Assembly: GCA_028752905.1 (NCBI GenBank)
Contig: JAQNBH010000014.1
Span: forward strand, 20,280,990-20,344,989
Reading direction: 5' to 3'
Origin: Cladorhizidae sp. MBARI D1340-BT2
Taxonomy: Eukaryota; Porifera; Demospongiae; Poecilosclerida; Cladorhizidae
Length of the DNA stretch: 64,000 nucleotides
Position 1 is the stretch's first letter; the number at the start of each line of letters is the position of its first letter. Below, in pieces: positions 53,801 to 64,000 of the stretch. A program made the position numbers and the translations under genes. The notes under the pieces are model-generated. The model saw nothing but the letters and a program-made list of their open reading frames with translations, was not told where the DNA came from and ran no database searches.

Positions 53801-54676
53801 CTACCTCCCGTAGTGCAACTCGGCATAGGGCAGCCGTCTCATCCGGGAGGAGACACAAACTCTTGAATTCCTTTCACCCTTTTCCCCTGTGCATACCTTG
53901 GAGGGTAGGAGCTCCCTTTCTTTTCCTTGATCTTTTGGAGCTCTGCATACAACTACGCGGGAAGTTACCCCACATAGAGGTGCAGTTATTACTTGGCCAG
54001 AAGTGCAGACAAATCTACACCCCTGTTCACCCCAGGGTCGACGTTGAGGTAGAACTACATACCCAGGGACTACATACCCAGGGACGACTGTTACACTTCC
54101 CAACAGGGGCCCCTGTTTATTTTGCGCACAGGCAGTATTGTCTCCTGGACTATAGGCCGATCGGCGCGGGAGATAAAGTACCTCGACGTTTGGCGGACTG
54201 CTGAGTATTAGGTCTAACCCTTTGCTTTGCTTTGCCCCTCCTCTTGTTTGTCTGCCGTGGCTGTTGGCTGGCCCTTCACTTTTACCCTTTTCCCTCTCCC
54301 GTCTCCCTGTTTGAGCTCATCTTTTCGCTTTGTGGCAGGTGTTGTGGGTACAAAATGAGCAAATACATTAATGAGAATAGGTGTATACGTGTGCGTGGTC
54401 ACAGGTTTTGGTTCACTATTTGCATATGGGTTTGGTGCTGGCTTGAGGGAGTTCACTCTTCCGTCATGTGTCTCTTGATTAGTTTGACCAAGGAGTACAG
54501 GGTTTCTCTTTGTCCATTGGCTATAAAATCTGTGATTTCTTTTTCCGTCAGGAACCCTGCCCTCCTTAGGTGGGCTTTCATGCTACCTATCGGCCCCAAG
54601 TCTCCGAATACTATTGGCACCGTTGTGATCCTGTACTGTGTCTTTTGTCGGGCCAGGTCTGCTGCTAGTTCGCTGT
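53801..54676 (-). mobile_element. Second R2-like family, C-terminal part and 3' region
   Basis: The frame 54453-54680 gives SELAADLARQKTQYRITTVP, IVFGDLGPIGSM and FLTEKEITDFIANGQ, the end of a restriction-like endonuclease distinct from the neighbouring family. About 650 bp of 3' region follow (54450-53800) and lead head-to-tail into the next element. The coding sequence resumes at 55395 beyond a MITE. Confidence 0.7.
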
Positions 54677-54677
54677 A

Positions 54678-55394
54678 CAGTAGACCCTCACATATCCGAA
54701 CAGCTTGGGACCAGAGGCTATTCGGATATGCAAAAAGTTCGGATTTGCAAAAAACCACAAATATTAATGATAAATTCATGAATGTAATTAAAATGCTGGG
54801 AACTATTTTCAATATCCTTTTAACTGCAGGTTCTTGGGATTAAGAAGCTCACTTCCTGGTACTAGAAGGATTTAGGTCCTCAGTAACTGGCATGTTGTTT
54901 TACATATATGCATATTTTTTCATATTACTATATATATATATTCATAATGTTGTATTTTCTCTGAGCAATAGTCCACTGAGTGCCTTGGGGCTTTCTCCTT
55001 TTTCTGAACGAACCACAGATATAAAGCATTTTCTAGTTGTTCGTGTTTAGCAAGGCGCATGACTTTTTGCGAGCTGAACTTGGCCCCCGACAGTCCAGGT
55101 TACCTGCGAACTCTCGAAGTTTGGCTTCGTTCATTTTTATCTCCGTTATTGTCAACTTCCCTACGCCTGACTTCCGCTAGTCCGGCTTGACTGGCTCCAT
55201 TTGATATCTTGCTTAGAATGGCTATCTTTGACTCGATCGACAAAACTTTTTTCTGGCCAAAGCGAACGAACTAATTTCCACGTGCAAACGAAGTTTGGCA
55301 GATCGACGACCGTTACCAGGTTTATTATTTAATCAGGAGTTCGGATAATCCGAGCGTTCGGATAATCGAGGGTCGGATATGCGAGGGTCTACTG
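54678..55394. mobile_element. Pogo/Tigger-like MITE (717 bp) with TA duplication
   Basis: Ends cagtagaccctcacatatcc and its inverted partner (…ggatatgcgagggtctactg), flanked by TA on both sides (54676-54677, 55395-55396). The terminal sequence matches the known Tigger/pogo style. No transposase inside; the interior is AT-rich. It splits the endonuclease reading frame between QKISK and SELAADLA. Confidence 0.85.
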
Positions 55395-55720
55395 TACTTG
55401 GATATCTTCTGGGACTCTCTCTCTTTGACCAGCGGGTCCCACGCACACGCCACCTCGAACAGTATCATTCCCTTTTCCTCTTTGAGCTCCACAGTGTTGT
55501 TCACCTACAGAAACCTTGTTACGACTTTTACTTTAAATGCATAGAATAATTGTCGTCACTTGGATATCTTCTGGGACTCCCTCTCTTTGACCAGCGGGTC
55601 CCACGCACACGCCACCTCGAACAGTATCATTCCCTTTTCCCCTTTGAGCTCCACAGTGTTGTTCACCTACGGAATCCTTGTTACGACTTTTACTTTAAAT
55701 GCATAGAATAATTGTCGTCC
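55395..55720 (-). repeat. Two tandem 18S-tail/endonuclease chimeras (about 164 bp each)
   Basis: Each unit joins the 3' end of 18S rRNA (gtaaaagtcgtaacaagg, then ttyyngtaggtgaac; minus strand 55500-55532 and 55661-55693) directly to an R2-like endonuclease segment (KGMILFEVACAWDPLVKERE). The preceding gacgacaattattctatgca is shared by both units. Confidence 0.75.
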
Positions 55721-56269
55721 TCTTCCTGCCCGCAAAGCCTGGGTATGACCGATGTAATCACCAGCCTTTCGTCCCTTTGTCAGAGCACCATGCTTGGTTT
55801 CCCCCTAATGCTCCGCCTTAACAACCGAACCCTGCGGAAGGGACAAAGGGAGGTTAACGCTACAATTAGGGACCTTCCAGGCACTTCCACGAAGTGGCCC
55901 GCTCCTTAGCTTTCCAGATTGTACCCTTCCCCGACTCTTCCATGCCACGTCAGCTCCCTCCATAAAAAAATGGTTATTCAGCTGCTCCAGCTCACACCAG
56001 GGTTATCCCGAGCAGTATATCAATTGCACCCAGACCCCACGAACAGAGGACTCCCAAGTGTGGTTCTCTCCATGGCCGACCTGGTGGTCCGCAGATAGAG
56101 GCGAGCCCTGTGGTGTTAGCCGCCTTGCACGACTAGTTCCTGCTGCTTAGTTGTCTCTGTATGATTCGCACTGCACTCGTCAAGATCTCGAACTGACATT
56201 CACGGACCAAGTTGGAATACTCCTGTGACGTGAAAAACCCTGTTCGCGCTATTTCTGAAAATGCCCACT
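55721..56269 (-). mobile_element. R2-like 3' end fragment
   Basis: Inverted match to 5880-6290 of the left copy: end of the endonuclease (frdc-type ECQFE region, about 56190) and 3' region with gggttcggttgttaag (minus strand, about 55815). It is followed on the minus strand by about 100 bp and then the 18S tail. Confidence 0.65.
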
Positions 56270-56620
56270 AACCCCATTGCAAGATTTGGGTGAGAGGGGT
56301 GGAAAAGAAGAGTGGGGAAAAAACAGGGGTCACTGGCTTTTTCTCTGGCTATTCGACAAGTTCGTAGGCAGTGCAAGGAACAAAGAAAAGAAGGGAGGAA
56401 AGATGGAAATAAAAGAAGTGAAAAAAGAAGGAAAGAAAAGAGAGGGAAATAGAATGAAGAAAAAGAAAGGGAAAAAAGAAAGAAGAAATGAAGGGGGGGA
56501 AAGTAGGGGGAAAAAGGAGGAAGAAAAGAAAAGAAGGAAAAATTGAAGGGAAAAAAAGAAGGAAAAATAAGAAGAAAAAAAACAAGGGAAAAAAAAACAC
56601 CTTTATATATAATCCTATCG
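56270..56620 (+). repeat. rDNA spacer, purine-rich (copy 3)
   Basis: Gagaggggtggaaaagaaga, ttcgtaggcagtgcaaggaa and a long A/G tract, as at 16.4 and 43.6 kb. The following ~230 bp (cttgctagtcaaaagcttta, acgcactggag) also match 44030-44260. Confidence 0.75.
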
Positions 56621-56831
56621 TTTTATGCACTCGGGAAAGCTCTTGCTAGTCAAAAGCTTTACGCACTGGAGTTTTACGCATCAGGTGTGAGACTCGGTAG
56701 GGTGTAGGGCAAGGTTAAAAAAATAAAGAAGAAAAAAAGTTTCAAGTCCAGGAATTTTCATGTGAAGTTTTGTCAGTAGGGGAGTTTAGCCCAGTAGGAG
56801 TTTTACGGCTTTCCAGTCAAAGAGTATATAA

Positions 56832-58541
56832 TCAACATCTGGAGTTTAGAGCACAGCTGAAAGCTCTTGCTTCTCCGAGGTTTAGTTGTGTACGTATGAT
56901 TTGCATTGCACTCGTCAAGACCTCTAACTGACAATCACGGACTAAGTTGTAAATATCCTGTGATGCGAAAATCTCTGTTCGCGCTAGTTCTGAAGTGAAA
57001 CTGCCCACTGACCCCAGATCGCCGATCACTAACGGTATGACGTTGACGTGGCCTGGTCGGCAGCCAGCTCTCGGCTCTCGGTACTTCCTCTTCTTCTCCT
57101 GCTCCATTTCCACAACAAGAGTTTCCCAGGCACATGCCACTTCAAAAATCACGATGCGCCGGGTTTCCCGGTATGATAACACTAAGTCTGGCCGCCTTTC
57201 ACTGATGCTGCGATCAGTAGGCAGACTGAGATCTACCTTCAGTTTTACTTCAGAATTTTCTAGCACCCCTACACCGTTCCAGCCTCCGGCCCTCCACATG
57301 AGAGAGTCTGGCAAGGTCACGTTCAACTTTTTGCAAAGTGACCGCAACACTTGGTACAGAACTCGTTCATGCCGTTCCTTGTGGAGGGTCCAGTTCATTT
57401 TGGTGCACCCGGCGAGCAGATTAAAATTGTTTCCGGCTCTTTCCTGCACAGTCGGAATTCCTTGGAAATCTTTTCTTTGAGCACCCGTCGTCGATATGCC
57501 TTGGTGTAGAACATGCCGTTTTGGGCCGCTGCAATCAGTGCTTCGGTCTCAGCACGACATCTTCCATTTTTGAGCCAGAAGTGTGTGGCTAGTGCGTCCA
57601 TACCTTTCAGGTGCTACTGTTTGGAATACACTCCGTGAATAAGTTTCTGCTCCAAGTGTTCAGTTGCAAGCTCCTCCTGGGCCGCCCGCACCATTCGGGA
57701 CGCTCTCTGTGTTGAGATCGAGCGCCCATCTAGCACACCTCCGTCTCTTCTGATCGAAATGGGACCCTGATAATTTTCTAGAACCTCCTGCGCTGCATGC
57801 AAGAAGTTCCAACTCTACTCACCCTCGAGGAGCAACTGGTGTCGAAACACTCCCTTGCAATGCAGATCCTTGGCAGTAGCCAGATACACCGCCGTCGAGA
57901 CAACCTCCCTCTCCCAACAGTTCTGTAGACCGATTAAACCTCGGCCCCCAGCCCCCCTGGGAAGGTAGAGCCTCTCCAACTATGCGATGTGCTGGCGTGA
58001 AGACACTTATTCTGCCTAAGGGTTTTCCGCGTGAGGCGATCAAGCTCGATCAATTCGCTCTTCGTCCACTTGATCGTGCCAAAAAAATATCGGCACAAAG
58101 AAACAGCCCACACATTCGTTGCTTGCACCTTTGACTTGGAGTTATGGCGGGATTCCCAGATCCTGCGCAATCGTTTGAAATACGTTATCGCCAGTCTCTA
58201 CTTGATCTTACGTCGGTTGGTTTCAATGACTGCTCTAAACCAAGGTACTTGTACGTGTTATCTAAAATGAGTGCCCTTATATCTCTACCATCAGGCAGGA
58301 GTATATATCTTGCATTGACAAGACGTCCTCTTCTTATTTCTGCCACAGCACACTTTCTCAGTCCGAACTCCATTCCCACCGCCCTAGACACCATCACACG
58401 GTTTACACTTTACGTATCAACCGCTCCAAGTCTCTCGGTTCCTCTGCATACACCTTCAAGTCATCCATGAAAAAGACGTGGGAGATTTGAGCCCTAAGAC
58501 TAGCACTCCAAACTCCTTCCTGCTTCTTCACGCGTGTGACA
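56832..58541 (-). mobile_element. R2-like copy, endonuclease and RT tail
   Basis: 56832-57449 encodes the endonuclease (LHKERHERVLYQVLRSLCKK, MWRAGGWNGVGV, SERRPDLVLSYRETRR, IFEVACAWETLVVE). 57450-58170 encodes the region before it and 58185-58400 the end of RT (SRAVGMEFGLRKCAVAEIRR). It is single-copy over the segment that is amplified in the neighbour. Frameshifted; cut off at 58541 by the BEL LTR. Confidence 0.78.
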
Positions 58542-58545
58542 CAAG

Positions 58546-58984
58546 TGTTCTGGCCTGTTCCCTTCGTGAATGCTGAACAGGCGGTCAGAGCATGAGCTGT
58601 AGTGAACCGACTAACAACTGTTTTGATGAGGGTTGTAAGGCCTCCAATTGTTAGGGCTCGGAATGTGGAGTAGCTCTGCGGTGCTGAGATGCAAAAAGGA
58701 GTGTGAGTGTATCTCTCCCCAAGTCAGTGGCTGGCTACTAGGCTCGCTTTGACTGGTCTTACTTAATACCCCAAACAGTGACTGGTTTCGAGACTCGTTT
58801 TGAGTGGTTGTAAATAAGTAATAGCATAAGTTTAAGACTCGGATACATACAGAATTGTGATGTGCGGCTGCTGAGCTTATATACTGCAGCAGTCCCGCAA
58901 GGTAGCTGTGGGTATAGGATATGAATATGATTACATGTGAATGGTAGGAATAGGTGTCTATAGGTGACGAGGAAAGTTCACACA
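58546..58984 (-). repeat. Probable 3' LTR of BEL/Pao element
   Basis: On the minus strand it begins tgtgtgaactttcc and ends ggccagaaca (TG...CA). It contains a TATA box (agtatataagctc, near 58880) and lies right after the polyprotein stop (59044). It abuts the truncated R2-like sequence at gtgacaca. Borders are approximate because the other LTR is outside the window. Confidence 0.5.
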
Positions 58985-59043
58985 TGCATGGCTGGGTAAG
59001 TTTTAGCTAATACAATGTTCAGAATGCATAATAAGAATAAGTT

Positions 59044-61120
59044 TCATGTTCTCAGCTCTTGTGGACCCTCAGGCGCGTCCATCCTCCCGGGGCGAGAGAG
59101 TTGCTCCTCCTCTGGGATGATGACTGCCAGCTTTACGATTGGACGCTTATGTGTGCCACACAAGGGACCTCGCACGGTCGCTGCTCGGACGTATCCATCG
59201 ACTCCAAGGTGTATCTCCACCACTCTAGCTAGTGGCCACTGGTTGATAAATTGAAACTGATCCTTGACCAAAACCACGTCTCCAACTCTCAGATTCCTCT
59301 TTGGTTGCTGCCATTTGTTGAAGCGGTTGAGAGTGGTTACGTAGCTGTCGGTCCATCGTTTCCAGAAATGTTCTGACAGACGCCTGCAATGGTTCCACTT
59401 GGCTCGCTTCGTCTGGGTCCCTAGTCCTAGGACATTGGAGATATCCGGTAGAGCAGTCAGTGGTCTTCCAACCAGGAAATGTCCTGGCGTTAGGGCAAGT
59501 TCAGTGTCGATTGGCTGAGCGTTGAGAGGTACTAGTGGTCGACTATTCATAATAGCTTCGGCTTGGCTCAGGAAAGTAGTCAGACGCTCGAAGTTGAGAG
59601 GAGTGGTCCCGGCAATGGATCGGAGCAATGTCTTTGCACTCTTGACATTGCTCTCCCAGAGCCCTCCAAAGTGTGGAGCTAGCTCTGGAATATGACTCCA
59701 TGTCACCTTCTGATTGGTTAGGAATCGCTGGATCGGGTCATCAACCTCCTTACTGTTGAGTGCATCGTAGGCCTGTCTCAAACTCCTGTCTGCTCCGACG
59801 AAGTTGGTCCCGTTGTCCGAATACATTCTTACTGGGAGACCTCGTCTGCTCACGAACCTCTGAAAGGCTGACATGAAGGCTTCAGTAGATAAGTCTGAAA
59901 CCACTTCGAGGTGTACTGCCTTAGTCGCCATACAGATGAACAGACAGACGTATGCCTTCTCTATCCGTGGCTTCCTTGGATTGCCTGATTTCAATGTCAT
60001 GGGACCGGCTAGGTCCACGCCCACGTGGCTAAAGGTGGATGACGGGGTAGTTCGCTGCACCGGAAGCTGCCCCATGAGTTGTGTTGCCTTTCTTGCGTAC
60101 GATTTTCGACAAGGAATGCACTGGTTGGCCACATGTCTGGCCATTGATCGTGCTCCGGAAACGTGATAGCTCTGGGAGAGTGCCTCGAGGAGAACGGATG
60201 CTCCAGCATGGTGGTGTGTTAGGTGTAGCTGTCGCATGATCAGGTAGGTGAGCTGACTCTTCCTTGGAAGTATTCGAGGGTGTTTGGTCAGTTCGGGTAG
60301 ATCAGATCGTTCTAGCCGTCCTCCGACGACTAGTATTCCTTCCTTGCTTAGGATAGGTCTCAAGGGTAGTAGTGCGCTCTTGTGTGGCAACTCCTCCCTC
60401 TGCTGCAGGGCCAGAAGCTCACCAGGGTAGTAGCGCTTCTGTACCTCCCTGATCAGCTGTCTCTCGGCCACGTCCAGTTCTTCGACTGTGATGTGGCTCT
60501 TGAGGTTTCTGCCGGCTGGATCCTTCTTCCGAGCATTGCTGACGAATGACTGCTGCCAGGCTGTGATCCGTAGGAGTTCTCTGAACGAAGAGCACCGCAG
60601 TGGGGGTTCCCTTGGAGTGACCCTCTGCAATGTCAGAGCCGTGAACTCTTTCTTGATCTCTGGCAAGAGTACGGTTGCTTTGGCCACATCTTGGGGTCTT
60701 CTGCCAGCCAAGGTGGCCCGTTCCACCATAGATCGTGCTTCACGAGTTCGGCTGGCATTACTCCTCTTGAGGCAGCATCCGCCGGGTTGCTGTCTGTGGG
60801 GACATGTCTCCAATTGCCTGCTGGCACCTTCTGGGTGATGGTGGTGACTCTGTTTGAGACTTACACCTTGAGTTTGCCCGGTTGCTGATTGATCCAGCCG
60901 AGCACAACTGTAGAGTCTGTCCAGGCGAATAAATGTTTCTGTTGGATGTTGAGGGTTCGTGCCGTATTCACCATCAGTCGACTCAACAGGGTCGCACCGC
61001 ACAGCTCGAGCTTGGGGATCGTCATCGGCGTTGTAGGCGCCACTCTGGTCTTGGCAGTGATGAGAGCTGTGGACACGGTGGTGTCGTCGTACACTGTACG
61101 GAGATATATGACACCACCAT
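59044..61120 (-). pseudogene. BEL/Pao RNase H and integrase
   Basis: RNase H is in one frame (GGVIYLRTVYDDTTVSTALI, LELCGATLLSRLM, FAWTDSTVVLGWI; 60861-61120), and the connection region after it shifts frame again (WRHVPTDSNPADAASRGV). Integrase is in the 59044-61002 frame: zinc domain HLTHHHAG and CIPCRK, DDE residues in HVGVDLAGPM, YSDNGTNFVG and APHFGGLWES, then a C-terminal basic region. TGA stop at 59044. It would integrate the DNA copy if intact; two frame changes between RT and integrase make it a pseudogene. Confidence 0.85.
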
Positions 61121-61122
61121 AA

Positions 61123-63630
61123 TTATGCCTTCTCCGATGCATCGGAGAAGCCGTGGAGCTGGACGAGTCGCCTTTTCTTGTAGGGAATGAAGTGGCACCT
61201 CTGGATCGGGTGCTTGGTGATGAGTGGTAGCTGCTCCGTCCACTGATTCCATCGCATGACGATGTCGTCGGGCACCGGGTCATCCCAGTCCATTCCTTGG
61301 ACCCAGATGTCTTGGAGGATGAGCTTTGCTGTGACCATGGCTGGAGCAAACCAGCCCATAACGTCATATGTTCGGGCGAGATCAGAGGAGATCTGTCTCT
61401 TGCTTGCCTTCCGGTTGCTGCTGAGAGTCGGGGTGGAAACGAACATCTGATCTTGAATGGTATTCCAGTGGATGCCCAACGTCTTGTGGCATCTGTCTGG
61501 TGTAAGTAAGGCGATTTCACCTTCTTCCTCGCATAGTTCGGAGGGAATGGATTGTTGGAGTTCGGAGGAGCTGCTCCTCCACTTCCGGAGGCTCATCTTA
61601 GCCAAGCCGAGTAGTTGGCTGAGCTGCTGCCGGAGGGTTATGGCTTCCTCTAGAGTGGCTGCACCGGTGACACAGTCATCGACGTAGAACTGCGTACGGA
61701 TGATGTGTGCAGCTGCTGGGTGCTCGGACTCGAAGTCTTTGGCCAACTGTAAGAGTGTCTGTGTGGCGAGGAAGGGTGATGCTGCTACCCCGAAGGTGAC
61801 TCGCGTCATCCTCCAGATCTGTGTCTGCTCGTTGTCGTCCTTCCAGATAAACCGGTGTAGGTCTCTGTCTTCCGTATGTAAGCCGATTTCCCTAAACATC
61901 TTCGAGATGTCGGCCGTCATGGCAATGTTATGGCTACGGAACTTGAGCAGGATCTCCGTTGTGAGAGGATATTGGTTTGGCCCAGCCAGCAACGTGTCGT
62001 TAAGAGACAAACCATTGCTCGTCCTGGCTGAGGCATCGAACACAACTCTGAGCTTCGTTGTTGTACTGCTCTCTTTCGTTACCCCGTGCATGGGTAGATA
62101 GAAGCACTGGCTGTCTGGCTTGGTCAAGTCGGAGTCGGGTACTACCTCCGCGTGATGCAGTGAGGCGTACTCGATTACGGCTTGCCGGAAGGGCCCCCAC
62201 TGTCCCTTCTTGACCAAGGCCTTCTGCTTCTGTGTGAACCTTTGCTCTGCCTGTGTCCTTGAATGTCCGAGCTCTGGGGTCGGGTTCTTCCGGGGCAGAC
62301 GCACAACGTATCTGCCGTCTTTCATTCTGCTGTGTGTCTCCTCGTAATGGGCCACAGCATCTGCGTCATCCTTGCTGAGAGAGAGATGGTGGGGCTGGAT
62401 CTCCTCGCATTCCCAGAACGTAGATGGGTTATGGGAGTCTTCCTGAGCCAGGAACACCTCTGCTTGTTGGGTGCCTCCTCCTCCTTGCACGATCCACCCG
62501 AAGATGGTGTCGGCGGCCAGGTACTTGCCGTCGCTGCTTGCTCTGGCTTCTGTTTGTCCCACGTTCATCATTGTCGCTGTGGGCTCAGACCCTAGTAGGA
62601 GGTCAACCCTCCCGGGGAGAGAAAAGGAAGGATCGGCCAAATCTAGTCCCTTGAGGAATGGGAGTGAATCTGCATGTGGGAGTGGTTCGCTTGGGAGATC
62701 AATGGCGACTGCTTCTGAGACATGAGCCGTGATAGGGATGGAGGGAGAGAGCTGCTGATGCATGGGTCGGATGGTCATGGCTGCTACCAGTTCGCACTGC
62801 AATCCAGTGACGTTTCCGACAGTGGAGGTGAAGCTGCGCTGTGGTGTAGTAACGGCACCGAGCTGCCGCACGAGACGGGAGGTGGCATAGGACGCCGAAC
62901 TGCAAACATCCAGAATTGCTCTGGCTTGCACAGCGTGACCGTTTGCCTCGACTGTCACGACAGCAGTCGGGAGGATACCGACATCCCTGGCTGCATTGGC
63001 CAGGTAAGACGAACGGGTCTGGGCGGGTGGGTTCTGGGCGGGAGTGGTGGAAGCTGGCTGAGCTTCGGAGTTTCCCTCGTGAAGCAAGGAGTGATGCTTG
63101 GCTTGGCACTCCCGGCACGTCTTGTTGCTGCGGCACTGCTCCACCGTATGGCTGTAGCCGAGACAGTTGAAACACAGCTTCAGCCTCTTGACCACTTCCC
63201 TCCGTTGTGGAATGGTGTCTGACTGAAAGGTGGGGCAGAGAAACATAGGATGTCTCTCGACCTGGCAGAGCTTGCAGGGTGCCTTTGCTCGCTGTTGGTA
63301 GGGTGTGTACGGGTTAGCTGCTGCAGACAGGGGCGTAACTTCTGACTGCGCGAGGTACACCGGCTGCTTCCGTGGCTTGCTGGCGTAGGACTGCTCTGGT
63401 GCTGCTGGTTTTGGAGTCTTCTTGTTCCTTTGTCGTATTTCGAGGTCATCCTCGTATTGGGAGGCGACGTTGTTAAGGAACAATATGAAGTCCTTAATGG
63501 CCGGGACCTTCTTGGACTTGTTTGCTGCGGCTTTGGTCCATTGCTTGGCGAGTCGTCCGTCCAGCTTGACCTCCCCCAACGTGGTGTAAATGTCAGAAGC
63601 CGTGTCTTGTCCTGTCGTGGTGGCTTCCCT
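61123..63630 (-). pseudogene. BEL/Pao gag C-terminus, protease and reverse transcriptase
   Basis: A long frame of about 830 codons without an ATG near its start. It shows zinc knuckles CKLCQVERHPMFLC, CFNCLGYSHTVEQC and CRECQAKHH. A protease-like segment reads RAILDVCSSASYATSRLVRQ, where the usual Asp-Ser/Thr-Gly triad reads Asp-Val-Cys. Reverse transcriptase has LRVVFDASARTSNGLSLNDT, MTADISKMFREIGL and the catalytic QFYVDDCVTG. It ends at GFSDASEKA, where RNase H continues in another frame. It is separated from the upstream gag by a TAG at about 63628. Confidence 0.85.
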
Positions 63631-63978
63631 CTATGCTGCTGACAGAGTTCTAGCCCAGGCTCGGGCGTCGGCTTCTTCAATGAGCTTGCCAATCACCAGG
63701 GACTGCACTGATGTTCGATAGACCAGACGAGGATTGTCATACAGCCCTTTCAGGACCTCCGTGATTACGTCATAGTCGCCAGGGGCTCCCTGAAGGTACC
63801 GGTACTCTGCTATGGCCTCGGGAGTTCGTACTGCTTTCTTTAGGTACAGTATTTTGTCATCCTCCGTCATCAGACGGTCCTTCTTGATGACGGCCTGGAA
63901 TTCTCTCCAGAATGAGGGCCAGTCTAGCTTGTCCCCGGAGAACTTGGGGAAGGATATATCCGGCAGGCGGCTCCTCAA
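63631..63978 (-). pseudogene. BEL/Pao gag N-terminal part
   Basis: MRSRLPDISFPKFSGDKLDW, then FWREFQAVIKKDRLMTEDDK, LYLKKAVRTPEAIAEYRYLQ and YDVITEVLKGLYDNPRLVY. This is the typical Pao/BEL gag (DUF1759-like) region. It ends at an in-frame TAG that would interrupt the gag-pol polyprotein. The true start may lie beyond the window edge. Confidence 0.8.
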
Positions 63979-64000
63979 TAGTTCTGCGGCTGTGATGCCG

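Larger units (their letters stand above)
58546..64000 (-). mobile_element. BEL/Pao LTR retrotransposon, 5' end beyond window
   Basis: Minus-strand order gag, zinc knuckles, protease, reverse transcriptase, RNase H, integrase, LTR, the known BEL/Pao order. It is broken by an in-frame TAG and at least two frameshifts. The 5' LTR and start of gag lie past position 64000. Confidence 0.88.

Overview
The window looks like nuclear DNA of an early-branching metazoan, most likely a demosponge. The grounds are spliceosomal GT-AG introns, a eukaryotic rDNA unit (5.8S, ITS2, 28S) with a sponge-like 5.8S/ITS2 junction, and several animal-type transposon families. No intact host single-copy gene was found. 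The locus is a graveyard of decayed rDNA into which mobile elements have inserted, several of them nested.

Layout. 1-4.7 kb: gene-free DNA with minisatellites. 4.7-6.3 kb: 5'-truncated R2-like (RLE-type) non-LTR retrotransposon, plus strand. 6.3-16.3 kb: a decayed rDNA unit (ITS1, 5.8S, ITS2, 28S) whose 28S 3' end is split by a ~5.8 kb Ginger-type DNA transposon carrying an integrase, a Ulp1-like protease and PHD fingers; an uninterrupted paralogue of the same site lies at 43.4 kb. 16.3-16.6 kb: purine-rich rDNA spacer. 17.2-20.0 kb: a broken multi-exon transposon-type gene (DUF7869-like), minus strand. 20.28-43.5 kb: a second 28S fragment, split by a hAT transposon (5-bp target duplication CATTG), itself split by a ~20 kb element with ~1.1 kb nearly identical terminal inverted repeats (TIRs). 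43.5-58.5 kb: rDNA spacer plus several minus-strand R2-like copies. One of these holds five tandem ~1.53 kb copies of its reverse transcriptase segment, and another is interrupted by a pogo/Tigger-like MITE. 58.5-64 kb: a degenerate BEL/Pao LTR retrotransposon running off the right edge.

The most interesting object is the TIR-bounded element at 20,869-40,805. It is compact, mostly intronless and virus-like. A minus-strand block encodes a replication protein with HUH-like motifs joined to a superfamily 3 helicase, a 710-aa probable structural protein and a run of closely packed unrecognised proteins. Plus-strand genes diverge from a shared promoter region beside the helicase. Small membrane proteins, small spliced genes and a duplicated coiled-coil gene complete the set. 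I see no DNA polymerase B, retroviral-type integrase or packaging ATPase, so it does not fit Polintons or adintoviruses, and it is much larger than a parvovirus. I infer a Rep-encoding linear DNA virus or virus-derived transposon of an undescribed type. Several of its genes carry apparent frame breaks, so this copy may be inactive.
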